From positions 1 to 64,000 of the forward strand of contig CAZXQU010000004.1 in assembly GCA_964642545.1 (NCBI GenBank): a stretch of 64,000 nucleotides of DNA, given 5' to 3'. The position numbers and the translations under genes are program-made. Positions within the stretch are counted from its first letter, which is position 1; each line of letters opens with the position of its first letter. Under the pieces are notes generated by a model. That model saw nothing but the letters and a program-made list of their open reading frames with translations. It searched no databases and was not told the origin of the DNA. Source of the DNA: QYOJ01 sp964642545. Its GTDB lineage: Bacteria > Bacteroidota > Bacteroidia > Bacteroidales > FEN-979. Positions 42,801 to 51,730 of this stretch are shown here, piece after piece.

Positions 42801-44312
42801 ATCTGGTTGTTGTCTGGTGAACTCGTTGAGGATTTTGAAACAGGCACATTTTTAAAATATCCCTGGTATTTCGGCGGGTATGCCGACTGGAGCATGGATA
42901 CTTTCGAGCCGCATGAAGGAACATATGCTGTAAAATCGGGATGGATCTACGAGGATATGGAGTCGGAGATCGTCATCACGCTGAACATCCTTTCCGGTGG
43001 AGAGATCAGCTTCTGGAAAAGGGTCTCATGCGAAAATGACCCCAATGGTACCGATTACGACTATTTCGCCTTTTTCATTGACAACAATGAGATGGGCCGA
43101 TGGGATGGTGATAACCCCTGGAACAAGGTAACCTATCCGGTCTCAAAGGGTTTTCACACGTTTAAATGGACCTATCACAAAGACAACTCTGTATCGGCAT
43201 ATTATGACAGAATATGGCTTGATTTTATTACTTTTCCTCCTTTCGCAGATGCCCTCCCGGTGATTGAAGTCAACCCGGGGTCATTGAGCAGAACACTCGA
43301 CCTGGGAGAGACCGCGACTGAGGTGATATCGGTCACAAACGTTGGAGGTGGTCTGCTGAATTACGCCATCCAGGTGTTTGACACCTCTTATTCGAAAACG
43401 GATCAGACAGACAATATTACCGGCTCTTCGCTGGTTTGTTCCGAGACCAGCTTTGTGCCCGGACAAGCATTCAGCTGGACACTGACCCTGAATAATGCCA
43501 GTACCGATAACGAACTCATAAAAGACCTCCGAATCGATATGCCTGCCGACATCACCGTGAACAGCGCCACCAACTTCTCTGGCGGATCGCTGGGCGACCT
43601 GGTATTTGAAGGTACTACCGGTACAGGTGTCTCCCTGAACTGGCATGGTGAGAGCGGTGGTGGCCTTGGGGTCATCAAGCCAGGCGAAAGCGCAGTAGCC
43701 CTGGTAACGGGTTCCATCGGCGAGGAGAGTACCTTCGATGTCTTTATGGTCTATGTAATGGAGGGTGATCATACCGGAGGGCTTGACCATTTCGCATCAG
43801 GTGAAATCAGGATTGCCAATGAAGGATTGTCCAACGACTGGCTATCCCTGTCGTCAAATACAGGGGATCTTCTCAGCGGTGAAAAAGATTTCATTATCGT
43901 AAACTTCACTACTGTAAACATTCCGTTTGGCGGCCATGACTGCAATCTTCTTGTTCGCGACATATATAACAACATCACTGTGGTTCCGGTTCACCTGCAT
44001 GTCAACTGGCCGGTTGGGGTTTCTCCGGAAAAGGCGGGAGGCCCGACCCTTACTTCCTCTCCGAATCCGTTCAACCAGATAACAACAATCCGGTATTCTC
44101 TGGATGACAATTCACTGGTACAGCTGGATCTGTTCAATCTGCAGGGGGAGCATATTCGCACCCTCACCAACATGTATCAAACCGAAGGCAATCATCAGAT
44201 CACATGGGACGGTTGCAATAATGGAGGATCCCTGGTAAAACCCGGTGTCTATACTCTCAGGATGACCACTTCAACAACAACAGATATCATTAAACTTATC
44301 CTGATAAGATAA
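39897..44312 (+). CDS. Large secreted C1-like cysteine protease with type IX sorting domain
   Basis: A 1471-residue protein with signal peptide (cleavage near SILGQ). An N-terminal papain-like domain has QSGYECGQSAGVAFNFTYE (Cys88), SHAWTICGYND (His251) and GTGWCNQGFCYMMYK. It also holds a calcium-loop-like DITGDGIVDMHDWE. Ig-like and beta-sandwich repeats follow (a putative-Ig motif at about 490, BACON-like EVNPGSLSRTLDLGETATE at about 1123). The last ~85 residues (SSPNPFNQITTIRYSL through YTLRMTTSTTTDIIKLILIR) are a FlgD/Por-type sorting domain, so export is likely by type IX secretion. Substrate unknown. Co-transcribed with glycan genes. Confidence 0.85.
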   Translation: MRIRTLLTVLAFASMAFHGSILGQDESASVGLEPEAISLQEQFLLSRIPLLELPDAYKGADAPLAPFAVDNSTQPYFRPITTQSGYECGQSAGVAFNFTYEIDRLRGVAANTTNNQYPTHFVWDFLNNGYNYQGASFFDSWEIVRACGTMNVSDYGGALNTGGEKRWISGYNVYYNGMKNRLNSVKAIRCDNPAGLQTLKYWLWDHLEGSLVGGVANFYAKFFSSVATVFPAGTPEAGKYVQTAWSPSPSHAWTICGYNDSVRYDYNNDSQYTNNIDITGDGIVDMHDWEIGGLKFANGYSGTGWCNQGFCYMMYKTLADDIGYGGIWEHTVYVIDVKETCDPRLTMKVRLKHTSRNFLKVTVGMTTNLSSSVPDHVYEYPIFNYQGGAYYMQGGTSEADKIIEFGLDLTPILSDLAPGQMAKYFLQVQENDLGNSATGEILQMALTDYTGSSPQTITCTSTPITLVNNSITRVSVNHNASFAKPAIITTSMPVAQLYQPYSFQLIALGGTPPFHWDVKLEYPESLTMAIFPAVTSQQLTPTNNNTGYAIKTLDFPFPFYQRVVETLYIYADGYILFDDMPYTYPYLIDPNMLFRQTAIISPFMTDLRLYYNLGDGIWYKGDANSATIRWQASINNMSGSTNLNFAVKFYPNGLIEYYYGNMNYPINTQWKGGISGGDNKNYQYSQLNNSGTIPTGTKCTFAACGYPVEMDISENGVFSGIPQYVYTNQQINFRVTDNNGISNTKVLSFTTNGLLVEYTINSGGDSLVEYGDTAFVSFSLTNLGTQPITGVSSWITESDPNIALMDSTQIVGTVPGGQTVTFLDAFIFRVATDVPDQHPFTLTFHEISNQQNSETTISLVALAPDIVIGNVIIVDGDNSRLDPGETAELLVEFENHGGAKVLNLNTVLSSIDPLITVNQGSGTIPLLKPDSTTQLSFTVSASDQTPFEHLYLIDTQLSVNNGFTGTDSIWLLSGELVEDFETGTFLKYPWYFGGYADWSMDTFEPHEGTYAVKSGWIYEDMESEIVITLNILSGGEISFWKRVSCENDPNGTDYDYFAFFIDNNEMGRWDGDNPWNKVTYPVSKGFHTFKWTYHKDNSVSAYYDRIWLDFITFPPFADALPVIEVNPGSLSRTLDLGETATEVISVTNVGGGLLNYAIQVFDTSYSKTDQTDNITGSSLVCSETSFVPGQAFSWTLTLNNASTDNELIKDLRIDMPADITVNSATNFSGGSLGDLVFEGTTGTGVSLNWHGESGGGLGVIKPGESAVALVTGSIGEESTFDVFMVYVMEGDHTGGLDHFASGEIRIANEGLSNDWLSLSSNTGDLLSGEKDFIIVNFTTVNIPFGGHDCNLLVRDIYNNITVVPVHLHVNWPVGVSPEKAGGPTLTSSPNPFNQITTIRYSLDDNSLVQLDLFNLQGEHIRTLTNMYQTEGNHQITWDGCNNGGSLVKPGVYTLRMTTSTTTDIIKLILIR

Positions 44313-44321
44313 AATCCCCTT

Positions 44322-46202
44322 ATGAAGAAAAGACAGAAATGGCTTATCATTCTTGGAATAGCTCTTGTTCTGATAATGATCTTTACCTATTTTGTGATCA
44401 GATATGTCCCCTGGAACAAGCTGATGAAAATTCCGACCTCCAGTGAAGTTGCTTTCGTTCAACAGAACCCGATGCATAACCTTGCCCCAAATACATTGAG
44501 TTTTGATTTTGAGGTAGACTCAACGCAGGAGGTACCTGCGGGGATCTACAAAGGGATTGCCCACTCGGGAAACTATTCGGCCAAAGCATTTGGGAAAAAC
44601 AGCTTTTCGATCAGCATCGTCAGGGATGCCGGAGAGATCGGGATTGAGAATCTCAACGGAGTGGCAATGAGCGCCTGGGTGTATGTCTTCCCCACTGATA
44701 AAGATGTCAATGGCTCGCTGGTTTTCGCCGCAAACAACTCTGTTGGAGTCAATATCTGCTGGAAAGGAGTGCACTTTAATGGTCCGCTGATCCCGAAAGA
44801 GAAGTGGACAAAAGTAAGTGCCTATTTCGACCTCTCTGATGTAAGGCTTCGTCCTGATGACAAGATCCAACTCTATTTTTGGAACAATAGCAGCACCGAC
44901 ATCCTGGTCGACGATTTCTACTACGTTTTTGGAGCTCCCCACGAGCGTTTGGGAGATTCGGCCAGGGTCGACATGACCAAGGAGGTAGGATATACTTCAC
45001 TATTTAACTATCCGCCTTTTTTTCCAGCCTGGATGCAGAAACAGGATATCGGAAACGCGGATGGCTCTTTCCTTATCAGGGAGGATCAGAAGAACAGTGG
45101 GGAGATTTCTCCAAGCGACCAGGTGTTCGCCGGGAATTTTATTACCCCCAAAGGCACCCTTCAATCGATGCTGGTGATCAACCCTGATGGAATACCAACA
45201 CTCTATCACTATTGTCAGACGACAAAGATGTTTCAAGAGATCACCCTGGACTGTCCGGCCGATCTCTACCCCATCCTCCATGGATTTACAGGCTTGAAAG
45301 GCCTCTTCCTTTCCCGGGCGGAAGATTTGTTATTTGTGGCCAGTCCCCAGGGGATGGCCTTGCTCGGGTTTGAGGCGGCTTCAATTCCATGCAGCAAAAA
45401 CACTTCCACAGCAAAGGTCAAAGTGTTGTGGAGATCGGCAGAACCTATGTTGGCTGAGATCGTGCTCAAGGACGACTGGCAGCTGACTTCCGGCGATCTC
45501 ACCGGAAATGGTACCGATGAACTCCTTCTTTTTGATGGAGAAGGTTCATGGAAGATCCTTCAATTTTCAACAACGGGCTCCGGGTCGGGGGATTGGAAAC
45601 TTCTGGCATCCGGCGAAGAGTATAAGATACGCGAATGGAACGGGGCCCTTGTGGAGTTCAAAGCTACTGCTGCACCCTATCTTTCGGCCTATAAAAATGA
45701 CCTGATTCTGACCCGCTTCAGGGATCTCAAAACCGGTAAGGATGCATTTACACTGCTTCGGTTCCTGCCTGGCGACAATAAGTTCGTAAAGGTATTTCAC
45801 GATAGCCACGGGAGTATTAGCTTGACCATTGGCATCGATACTCTGAAGATGACTGATCAGATCGTTCCCGGGAGATTTCATCAGGGAAAGCCGATTACAT
45901 TCATGCGTTACAACCGCGACTGGCGTTATGACCTGAAGGATATCCGTTTCAACGATTCTACATTCCAGATCCTTAATACCATCGATTTTGCCGGATATAC
46001 GGGCGACCAAAATCCGAAATATTACGAGATCCTGAACCTCCATGCAGGTAACTGGCTTGACCCAGATGTAACATCGGTGTTAGTGATCGGAAGGAACTGC
46101 AAAGATCCGGGATACATCGGAGGTGATTGCATGGGGTATGAGGATGTTCTTGATCTGCCAAACATGCTTCAGCTTTATTCCTTTACACCCAACACACCAT
46201 GA
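44322..46202 (+). CDS. Membrane-anchored protein with shared beta module and propeller-like region
   Basis: A 626-residue protein: one N-terminal transmembrane helix (WLIILGIALVLIMIFTYFVI), then a beta module (about 60-210) that resembles the C-terminal modules of the GT-C-like proteins, with FDFEVDS, DDKIQLYFWNNSS and DILVDDFYYVF. The remaining ~400 residues are beta-rich, including SGDLTGNGTDELLLFDGEGSW, which resembles an FG-GAP/VCBS repeat of beta-propellers. No catalytic motif seen. A role in binding or guiding the glycan is an inference from the shared module. Confidence 0.7.
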   Translation: MKKRQKWLIILGIALVLIMIFTYFVIRYVPWNKLMKIPTSSEVAFVQQNPMHNLAPNTLSFDFEVDSTQEVPAGIYKGIAHSGNYSAKAFGKNSFSISIVRDAGEIGIENLNGVAMSAWVYVFPTDKDVNGSLVFAANNSVGVNICWKGVHFNGPLIPKEKWTKVSAYFDLSDVRLRPDDKIQLYFWNNSSTDILVDDFYYVFGAPHERLGDSARVDMTKEVGYTSLFNYPPFFPAWMQKQDIGNADGSFLIREDQKNSGEISPSDQVFAGNFITPKGTLQSMLVINPDGIPTLYHYCQTTKMFQEITLDCPADLYPILHGFTGLKGLFLSRAEDLLFVASPQGMALLGFEAASIPCSKNTSTAKVKVLWRSAEPMLAEIVLKDDWQLTSGDLTGNGTDELLLFDGEGSWKILQFSTTGSGSGDWKLLASGEEYKIREWNGALVEFKATAAPYLSAYKNDLILTRFRDLKTGKDAFTLLRFLPGDNKFVKVFHDSHGSISLTIGIDTLKMTDQIVPGRFHQGKPITFMRYNRDWRYDLKDIRFNDSTFQILNTIDFAGYTGDQNPKYYEILNLHAGNWLDPDVTSVLVIGRNCKDPGYIGGDCMGYEDVLDLPNMLQLYSFTPNTP

Positions 46203-48157
46203 TGATGCGTCAACTATTCACCAGGTTCGTTACCTGTGCGGGAATGCTCCTTGTCGTTGCCGCCTGCTCTCATAAAACGGATAGTCCCGAGACGACAACA
46301 GGAGCGTTCACTATCCGCGACTTCAACCCAATGGCTAACTGGAAAATTGATTCAACAGGCAGGGAGAGAGTAGAGGGGAATAGACTTCTGTATCTCGATT
46401 ATAGTGCTCCCAGAGAGTCGGGTTTCCTGATCCCTTCACGACGGCAAACGGAGGATGGCCTCTTCAGCATAGAGTTCTTTATCAAAAATACAGGGCAAGA
46501 AGCTCAGAAGTTTGCATACAAAATCTATTACCAGAACGAATCATATAAATTCCCGGAGAGGAATCCGGCTGATATCCTGATGATGCACCCCTTTGCTTGG
46601 GAGAATTTTTACGGAAGCTGGGAAGATGTTCAGAAGAGGTTTGTCTTAACGGAGGAGATCCCTGTCGACGGCGAGTTCCACAAGGTGACCGACAGGTTCA
46701 GGATTGTTGGGAATCCCAGGGATGAACAACGCTATTACAGCGACGGAACCAACGATCGATGGAAAAGGAATCCTCGTACAGGTGAGTACAGCTTCCTGCT
46801 GGTTGTCACCACCCCGGCTCTGGTCGACAGCAATGGGATCCCCAAATATATTCAGGATATCAGCCTGATGCATGACAGTGCATTTGTCAACCCCTATTTC
46901 TACTTTCTGTATGGAAATGGGTCAATGCTTCCCAATACATTAAAAAGCATCTACCCGCATACATTGAAGGTGGTTGCCAAACCCGACCTCGGGGCAGGGA
47001 TTTACATCAACCCGTGGTATTATCCGGCGGATAAATACGGAAAATATTTCACGGCAAATTGTGGCAACAACGACGAGATCTATAAAAAAGCAGCTTTCGA
47101 ACAATTTGTTCATTACATTGATCCTACAACGAAATATGCCAACATCCCTGTCATCGCCGACGTGCTGAATGATCATTACTCCTTGCGGGATTACAACTGG
47201 AATAAACAGTTCTATCGCAAAGAGGAACTAGTTGCCGTTACGGCAAGTACATCCAAACAACCCTGTGAGACAGTAATCTCTGATCCCTCACAACACAAGA
47301 TCATCATCAAAAACCCGGCAACCGAGTTTGGCAAATGGGAGAAGCAAAATGTGGGAGTGATCACCCGACATGGCCTCACTTTTGGTAAGTGGACCGTGAA
47401 AGCGAAGTTGACAGAACTTCTGAATGAAAACGGTTTGTGGAATGGCCTTACCAATGCTATCTGGCTGATCACTCAGGACCAGTCGCCATGGAACTACCGA
47501 AGAGATTGCAACAATTCGGGATACTTTGCTCACTATTATGGAGGTGATACGGATGAAAGGGTAAAAAACATCGGGTATTCAGAGATCGATTTTGAGATTC
47601 TGAAGACCGTGAAGTATTGCCCCAACTATATCCTTCCTCCGGCTTACAACCAGGGCCTGATCGACCAGTACAATGTGAACAACTGGAATGTCCCTATGCC
47701 AGGAGAGGTTCAGGAGATGAATGACAAGATCCTCGTGGCCTGCACCAACTGGGACATGGCCTGCAACGATCCGTCAAACTACCATGGCGGATGCAACCCG
47801 ATAGTATATGACGATCACGTTTTCTGGCAGCACAAGTGGGGTGAGACATACAGGGCTATCACTTCCAAGAGGTCCGAGCTGGATGACGAGATCTTCGGAA
47901 GCCCCTATTATTATTTTCAGATTGACTGGCAGCCCGAACGGATTATCTGGCGTATCGGACCTGAGAAGGATCAGTTGCGTATCGTCGGATATGTGGATAA
48001 TACGATAACGTCAATCCCTAACAACCAGATGCTGTTGATCATCTCCCAGGAGTTTCACAACACCCGCTGGTGGGTCGGATCGATGTTTGACCAGGCCAAC
48101 GTCCCATTCCCCAAAAACGACATCATCGGAGAGATCTTCGAAGTGACCATCGAATAA
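46199..48157 (+). CDS. GH16-like lipoprotein
   Basis: A 652-residue lipoprotein with lipobox VAAC (Cys23). The second half resembles glycoside hydrolase family 16: GLTFGKWTVKAKLTE, LWNGLTNAIWLIT, and SEIDFEIL, which fits the family catalytic motif ExDxE (Glu462, Asp464, Glu466). FQIDWQPERIIWRI matches the later GH16 strand. The first ~330 residues are a separate beta-rich region of unknown type. GH16 enzymes cleave or transglycosylate beta-1,3/1,4-glucans and galactans; the substrate here may be the locus product. ATGA-type overlap with the upstream gene; three consecutive ATGs at the start. Confidence 0.78.
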   Translation: MMMRQLFTRFVTCAGMLLVVAACSHKTDSPETTTGAFTIRDFNPMANWKIDSTGRERVEGNRLLYLDYSAPRESGFLIPSRRQTEDGLFSIEFFIKNTGQEAQKFAYKIYYQNESYKFPERNPADILMMHPFAWENFYGSWEDVQKRFVLTEEIPVDGEFHKVTDRFRIVGNPRDEQRYYSDGTNDRWKRNPRTGEYSFLLVVTTPALVDSNGIPKYIQDISLMHDSAFVNPYFYFLYGNGSMLPNTLKSIYPHTLKVVAKPDLGAGIYINPWYYPADKYGKYFTANCGNNDEIYKKAAFEQFVHYIDPTTKYANIPVIADVLNDHYSLRDYNWNKQFYRKEELVAVTASTSKQPCETVISDPSQHKIIIKNPATEFGKWEKQNVGVITRHGLTFGKWTVKAKLTELLNENGLWNGLTNAIWLITQDQSPWNYRRDCNNSGYFAHYYGGDTDERVKNIGYSEIDFEILKTVKYCPNYILPPAYNQGLIDQYNVNNWNVPMPGEVQEMNDKILVACTNWDMACNDPSNYHGGCNPIVYDDHVFWQHKWGETYRAITSKRSELDDEIFGSPYYYFQIDWQPERIIWRIGPEKDQLRIVGYVDNTITSIPNNQMLLIISQEFHNTRWWVGSMFDQANVPFPKNDIIGEIFEVTIE

Positions 48158-48158
48158 T

Positions 48159-50576
48159 ATGAAAGAGAAGGTTTTCGACATAGCCCACCGGTACCTCATC
48201 CTGAATATAGCCTTTCTTCCGGTTATTCTTATGATGCGGGTAGTGGAATACCTCTTTTTGAGGCATGCAGCCATTTTGCAGCTACATCCCATTGCTATCG
48301 AAGCAAGTGGGCTTCTCTACGACATGAAGGGCTTCGTGGTTTTTGCACTTCTTCTGTTCATCCCGTTTCTTTTGATCTCTTTGCTGCATCGCAAGAGTGC
48401 CGTCATCTTTTATACAGTTCTCCTTTGTCTCCTAACCCTGCTGCAGTTTTCTCTGATACGCTATTTTGCCGTCAATCTGGTCCCACTCGACGACATCTTT
48501 TATGCCTACTCATTTGATGAGATCATCATGATAACCCGAAGTTCAGACAGCCTGGATTTCATCACATTTTTGCCCATCATTTTGATCCTTTTCATTGTCA
48601 TCATTCTTCAGTATGCCGGAGGCAAGATCAGGATCAATGCAGGCATGTGGACACTGACGTTAGCTAGTTACATTGCAGCGCTTGTTCTCGCTTTGGTTCC
48701 ACAGTTGACCAATATAGATGCCGAAACGGAGATGGCCAATTATCATAAGCTAAACAAGAGCGAATTCTTTCTCGGAGAAACAATCTCCTATCTCTTTAGG
48801 GAAGATGAGGTTAAGCCATTTGAACAGATCACGGCTGAAATCGACCGGTATCAGCAGATCCACCCTGAGTTTGAGTTCACCAGCAGAAAACATCCGTTAA
48901 CTCATAAAAATGATGTGCCAGATGTCCTTGGTCCCTATTTTAATTTACAAGAGGAACCCCCAAACCTGGTTTTTATCATTGTTGAATCCCTGTCACAAGC
49001 CTGTGTCGGGGACAGCTCATATTATGGCAATTTCACTCCATTCCTCGATTCATTGAAAAATCATAGCCTGTACTGGGATAATTTCCTCTCCAGTTCCGAA
49101 CGTACGTTTCACGTTTTTGCTTCCTTATTTGGCTCTTTACCCTATGGAGGCGGAGAGTTGCAAAATGACCTGAGCCATATCCCGTTTCACAACTCATTGA
49201 TTAGGTATCTTCGGGGAAATGGCTATTTCACCGGGTTCTATTATGGCGGAGATGCCCACTTCACTAACTACGACGAGTTTCTGAAAAAGCAGGGGATCGA
49301 TTTAATCATGGAGGATTTCGGGCCCGGTTACGAGGAGAAGAAAAAACTCTATCCCGATTTCTTCTGGGGATACCATGATGAGTATACGTTTGCCCGGTCG
49401 CTGGAAGTGATAGATTCTCTGGGTAAAAACCCACGTCTCGATATCTATCTGACCCTTTCCACGCACAATCCTTTTCATCCGCCCAATCAGGAATATTACC
49501 TGCAGAAGTATGAAGAGATCACAACAAGGAAGGGCTTTTCTGTTGTGAAAAAAGGGGAAACAAATCTCAATCGCGAGATTTTCGCTTCGATGCTCTATAC
49601 CGATGATGCCCTGCGTGATTTTTTCAAAGCCTGGTCGGAACGGGAGGATTTTGACAACACGATCTTCTTTATCACCGGCGACCATTTCTTTATGGAGCTT
49701 GGCTACTCCACCATCTCAGCTATTGAACGGTACCATGTTCCAATGATCATCTACTCACCGATGTTGAAGAGACCGTATCAGTTTGAGTCCGTTTCATCAC
49801 ACCAGGATATTACTCCATCTGTTATAGCCATGCTTCAGAACAGGTATCAGTTTATGGATCTCCCTTACGTTCATTGGATCGGACGAGGAGTTGATACAAC
49901 AAGTTCCTTCAGGAATATCCATGCCATGCAGTTTGTCACCGCGTCGCAGGAATTAGTTGATTACCTTGACAATAATTATTTTCTTTCGAAGAACAGGTTA
50001 TACCGAATCACACCTGGCATGAAAACAGAACCTGTTAATGATGTACAGATGCTAACAAGGATGCAGGAGGATTTAAGAGCAACCACTGTGGTTTCAAAAT
50101 ATGTGACAGGCAATGATCGCATCATCCTTCCGGAACTTTTCATGAAGGTCAGTTTTGATACCACACTGATATACTCCAAAGACACGTTGGGCTATTTCTT
50201 TGGAGAGTCTCCCTTTCGGTATATCAACCTTATCTCACCATGGCAGTTCAGCAACTCATACCAAAAGCTGGAATATACGCTGGATTTCCAGTATTTTTTA
50301 CCGAATTATTCAGATACCGCCAGGTTCCCGCGATTGATCGTCTCCATCGACGACTCCAGCCAGAAGAACTACCTCTACCGCCAACTCCCTTTCCCGGGGA
50401 TTCCTGACGACTCAATAAAACCGGGACAGTGGCTCCCATTTCACGTACAGGAGGTACTGGATATAAATTCAATCGATGAACTGTCAGGTCTCTTCTTCAA
50501 GGTCTATTTCTTCAACAACCGCCTGAGCAACATTCGGTGCGATAGCCTGAGAATCTCTGTATCCGGGCTAGATTAA
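48159..50576 (+). CDS. LtaS-like sulfatase-fold phosphotransferase with C-terminal beta module
   Basis: An 805-residue protein with about five N-terminal transmembrane helices and an extracytoplasmic alkaline-phosphatase-superfamily domain: FIIVESLS (Glu276), SSERTFHVFASLFGSLP (Thr316 as nucleophile), LSTHNPF, and TGDHF with metal-binding Asp-His. This is the layout of lipoteichoic acid synthase and phosphoethanolamine/phosphoglycerol transferases. The extra ~140 C-terminal residues (LFFKVYFFNNRLSNIRCDSLRISVSG) resemble the shared module of the locus. It could add phosphoglycerol or phosphoethanolamine to the glycan. One base after the GH16-like gene. Confidence 0.83.
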   Translation: MKEKVFDIAHRYLILNIAFLPVILMMRVVEYLFLRHAAILQLHPIAIEASGLLYDMKGFVVFALLLFIPFLLISLLHRKSAVIFYTVLLCLLTLLQFSLIRYFAVNLVPLDDIFYAYSFDEIIMITRSSDSLDFITFLPIILILFIVIILQYAGGKIRINAGMWTLTLASYIAALVLALVPQLTNIDAETEMANYHKLNKSEFFLGETISYLFREDEVKPFEQITAEIDRYQQIHPEFEFTSRKHPLTHKNDVPDVLGPYFNLQEEPPNLVFIIVESLSQACVGDSSYYGNFTPFLDSLKNHSLYWDNFLSSSERTFHVFASLFGSLPYGGGELQNDLSHIPFHNSLIRYLRGNGYFTGFYYGGDAHFTNYDEFLKKQGIDLIMEDFGPGYEEKKKLYPDFFWGYHDEYTFARSLEVIDSLGKNPRLDIYLTLSTHNPFHPPNQEYYLQKYEEITTRKGFSVVKKGETNLNREIFASMLYTDDALRDFFKAWSEREDFDNTIFFITGDHFFMELGYSTISAIERYHVPMIIYSPMLKRPYQFESVSSHQDITPSVIAMLQNRYQFMDLPYVHWIGRGVDTTSSFRNIHAMQFVTASQELVDYLDNNYFLSKNRLYRITPGMKTEPVNDVQMLTRMQEDLRATTVVSKYVTGNDRIILPELFMKVSFDTTLIYSKDTLGYFFGESPFRYINLISPWQFSNSYQKLEYTLDFQYFLPNYSDTARFPRLIVSIDDSSQKNYLYRQLPFPGIPDDSIKPGQWLPFHVQEVLDINSIDELSGLFFKVYFFNNRLSNIRCDSLRISVSGLD

Positions 50577-50588
50577 TAAGGGTCCTTT

Positions 50589-51728
50589 TTAATTGGCAAC
50601 AAGGAGATGGTCCAATAGTGGTTCATAAACCTCCAGCAAGACAATATCGGGGTTCTCTTTTGAAATAATATCAAAGTTGGTACCATACATCCATGCGTCA
50701 AAGATATAGAGCGATTTTTGAAAGGAATCTGAAAAGAAAGGCAGGAGACTCCCGAAGAATGAATCCCGGATAACTACAATAGACGGAAGTGTTGTATCGG
50801 CAACCAATGTCCTGATCTCATATTCATCTTTATATGCAAACCAATATGGGGGTTCGTATTTTTTTTCAGGTGAGATTGACCCTCTGGGATGTTTCCTGGT
50901 ATAATGATACCTGATCTCCCGTAGTTCGGAACAAAGTTGAATCATATTGGCAAGGCCGCCGCACCAGGAGGAGTCAATGATTGGAAAGATATCAGAATCA
51001 TGGAGGGTTACAATACCGGGATATGATTCCTTAAGATGCCGCATAATCTCCTTATATACCACAAACCCGCCTGCTGTACTCCAGTGGTGATCGGTTTTAG
51101 GGTATAGTTTTAATGTATCTGATGTTTTCGTCATTGCATTTTGGATGTCGATGAAGTGGATCAGTGAATCTCCTTCGATACGTTCAATCAGCTTTTTAGT
51201 ACGTGTTTTCCCAGATGTACGGTGGAAAAAACGTGGAAGCTTCTCTGGGTAGACTTCACACTTCATAGGTGCAATTATCAAGTAGAAACCAATTCCCTTG
51301 TCGGAAAGGAATTGTGCCCTTTCATGGAGTTTCTGATAGATTGTTTCAACCTCTTCCGGTGTGAAATCCAATTGGCCTGAATAGAGAAGCCGGTTCTCTG
51401 CCTGGAACAGCCATCCATCCTTCCCGATGGTCACTTTGTCGGGGACAGGAGATTTGCCGAATAGTCCCCAAAGGATATTCCTTCCGAAGAACCGCATGAT
51501 CTCCTGCCTGAAAGGGAAATGGTCGTTGTAATACGCTGTATATTGCTTGGGGAAGACATCCAGGTAGGTGATATCCAGGAAGGGTTTGGCGGCCAGGTTC
51601 CTGTTTTCCGATTCACTCACCTCAGCCTTTTCAGAATTGTCGAGTGCATCATAGAACATGGGAAAGCAGAGGAACAGCGCGAAGAGAACTGCCAGGATAA
51701 TTACATATGTCCTTTTGCCCGTTTCCAT
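50589..51728 (-). CDS. AlgJ/DHHW-family SGNH protein with complete DxHW motif
   Basis: A 379-residue protein with an N-terminal membrane anchor (YVIILAVLFALFLCFPMF). It keeps the canonical motif: KTDHHWSTAGG (Asp213, His215) and VVIRDSFFGS (Ser323). FPFRQEIMRFFGR and IGKDGWLFQ are typical of AlgJ/DHHW proteins. It lies two bases downstream of an MBOAT gene and is its evident partner in polysaccharide O-acetylation. Convergent with operon 2. Confidence 0.9.
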   Translation of the reverse strand: METGKRTYVIILAVLFALFLCFPMFYDALDNSEKAEVSESENRNLAAKPFLDITYLDVFPKQYTAYYNDHFPFRQEIMRFFGRNILWGLFGKSPVPDKVTIGKDGWLFQAENRLLYSGQLDFTPEEVETIYQKLHERAQFLSDKGIGFYLIIAPMKCEVYPEKLPRFFHRTSGKTRTKKLIERIEGDSLIHFIDIQNAMTKTSDTLKLYPKTDHHWSTAGGFVVYKEIMRHLKESYPGIVTLHDSDIFPIIDSSWCGGLANMIQLCSELREIRYHYTRKHPRGSISPEKKYEPPYWFAYKDEYEIRTLVADTTLPSIVVIRDSFFGSLLPFFSDSFQKSLYIFDAWMYGTNFDIISKENPDIVLLEVYEPLLDHLLVAN

Positions 51729-51730
51729 GA

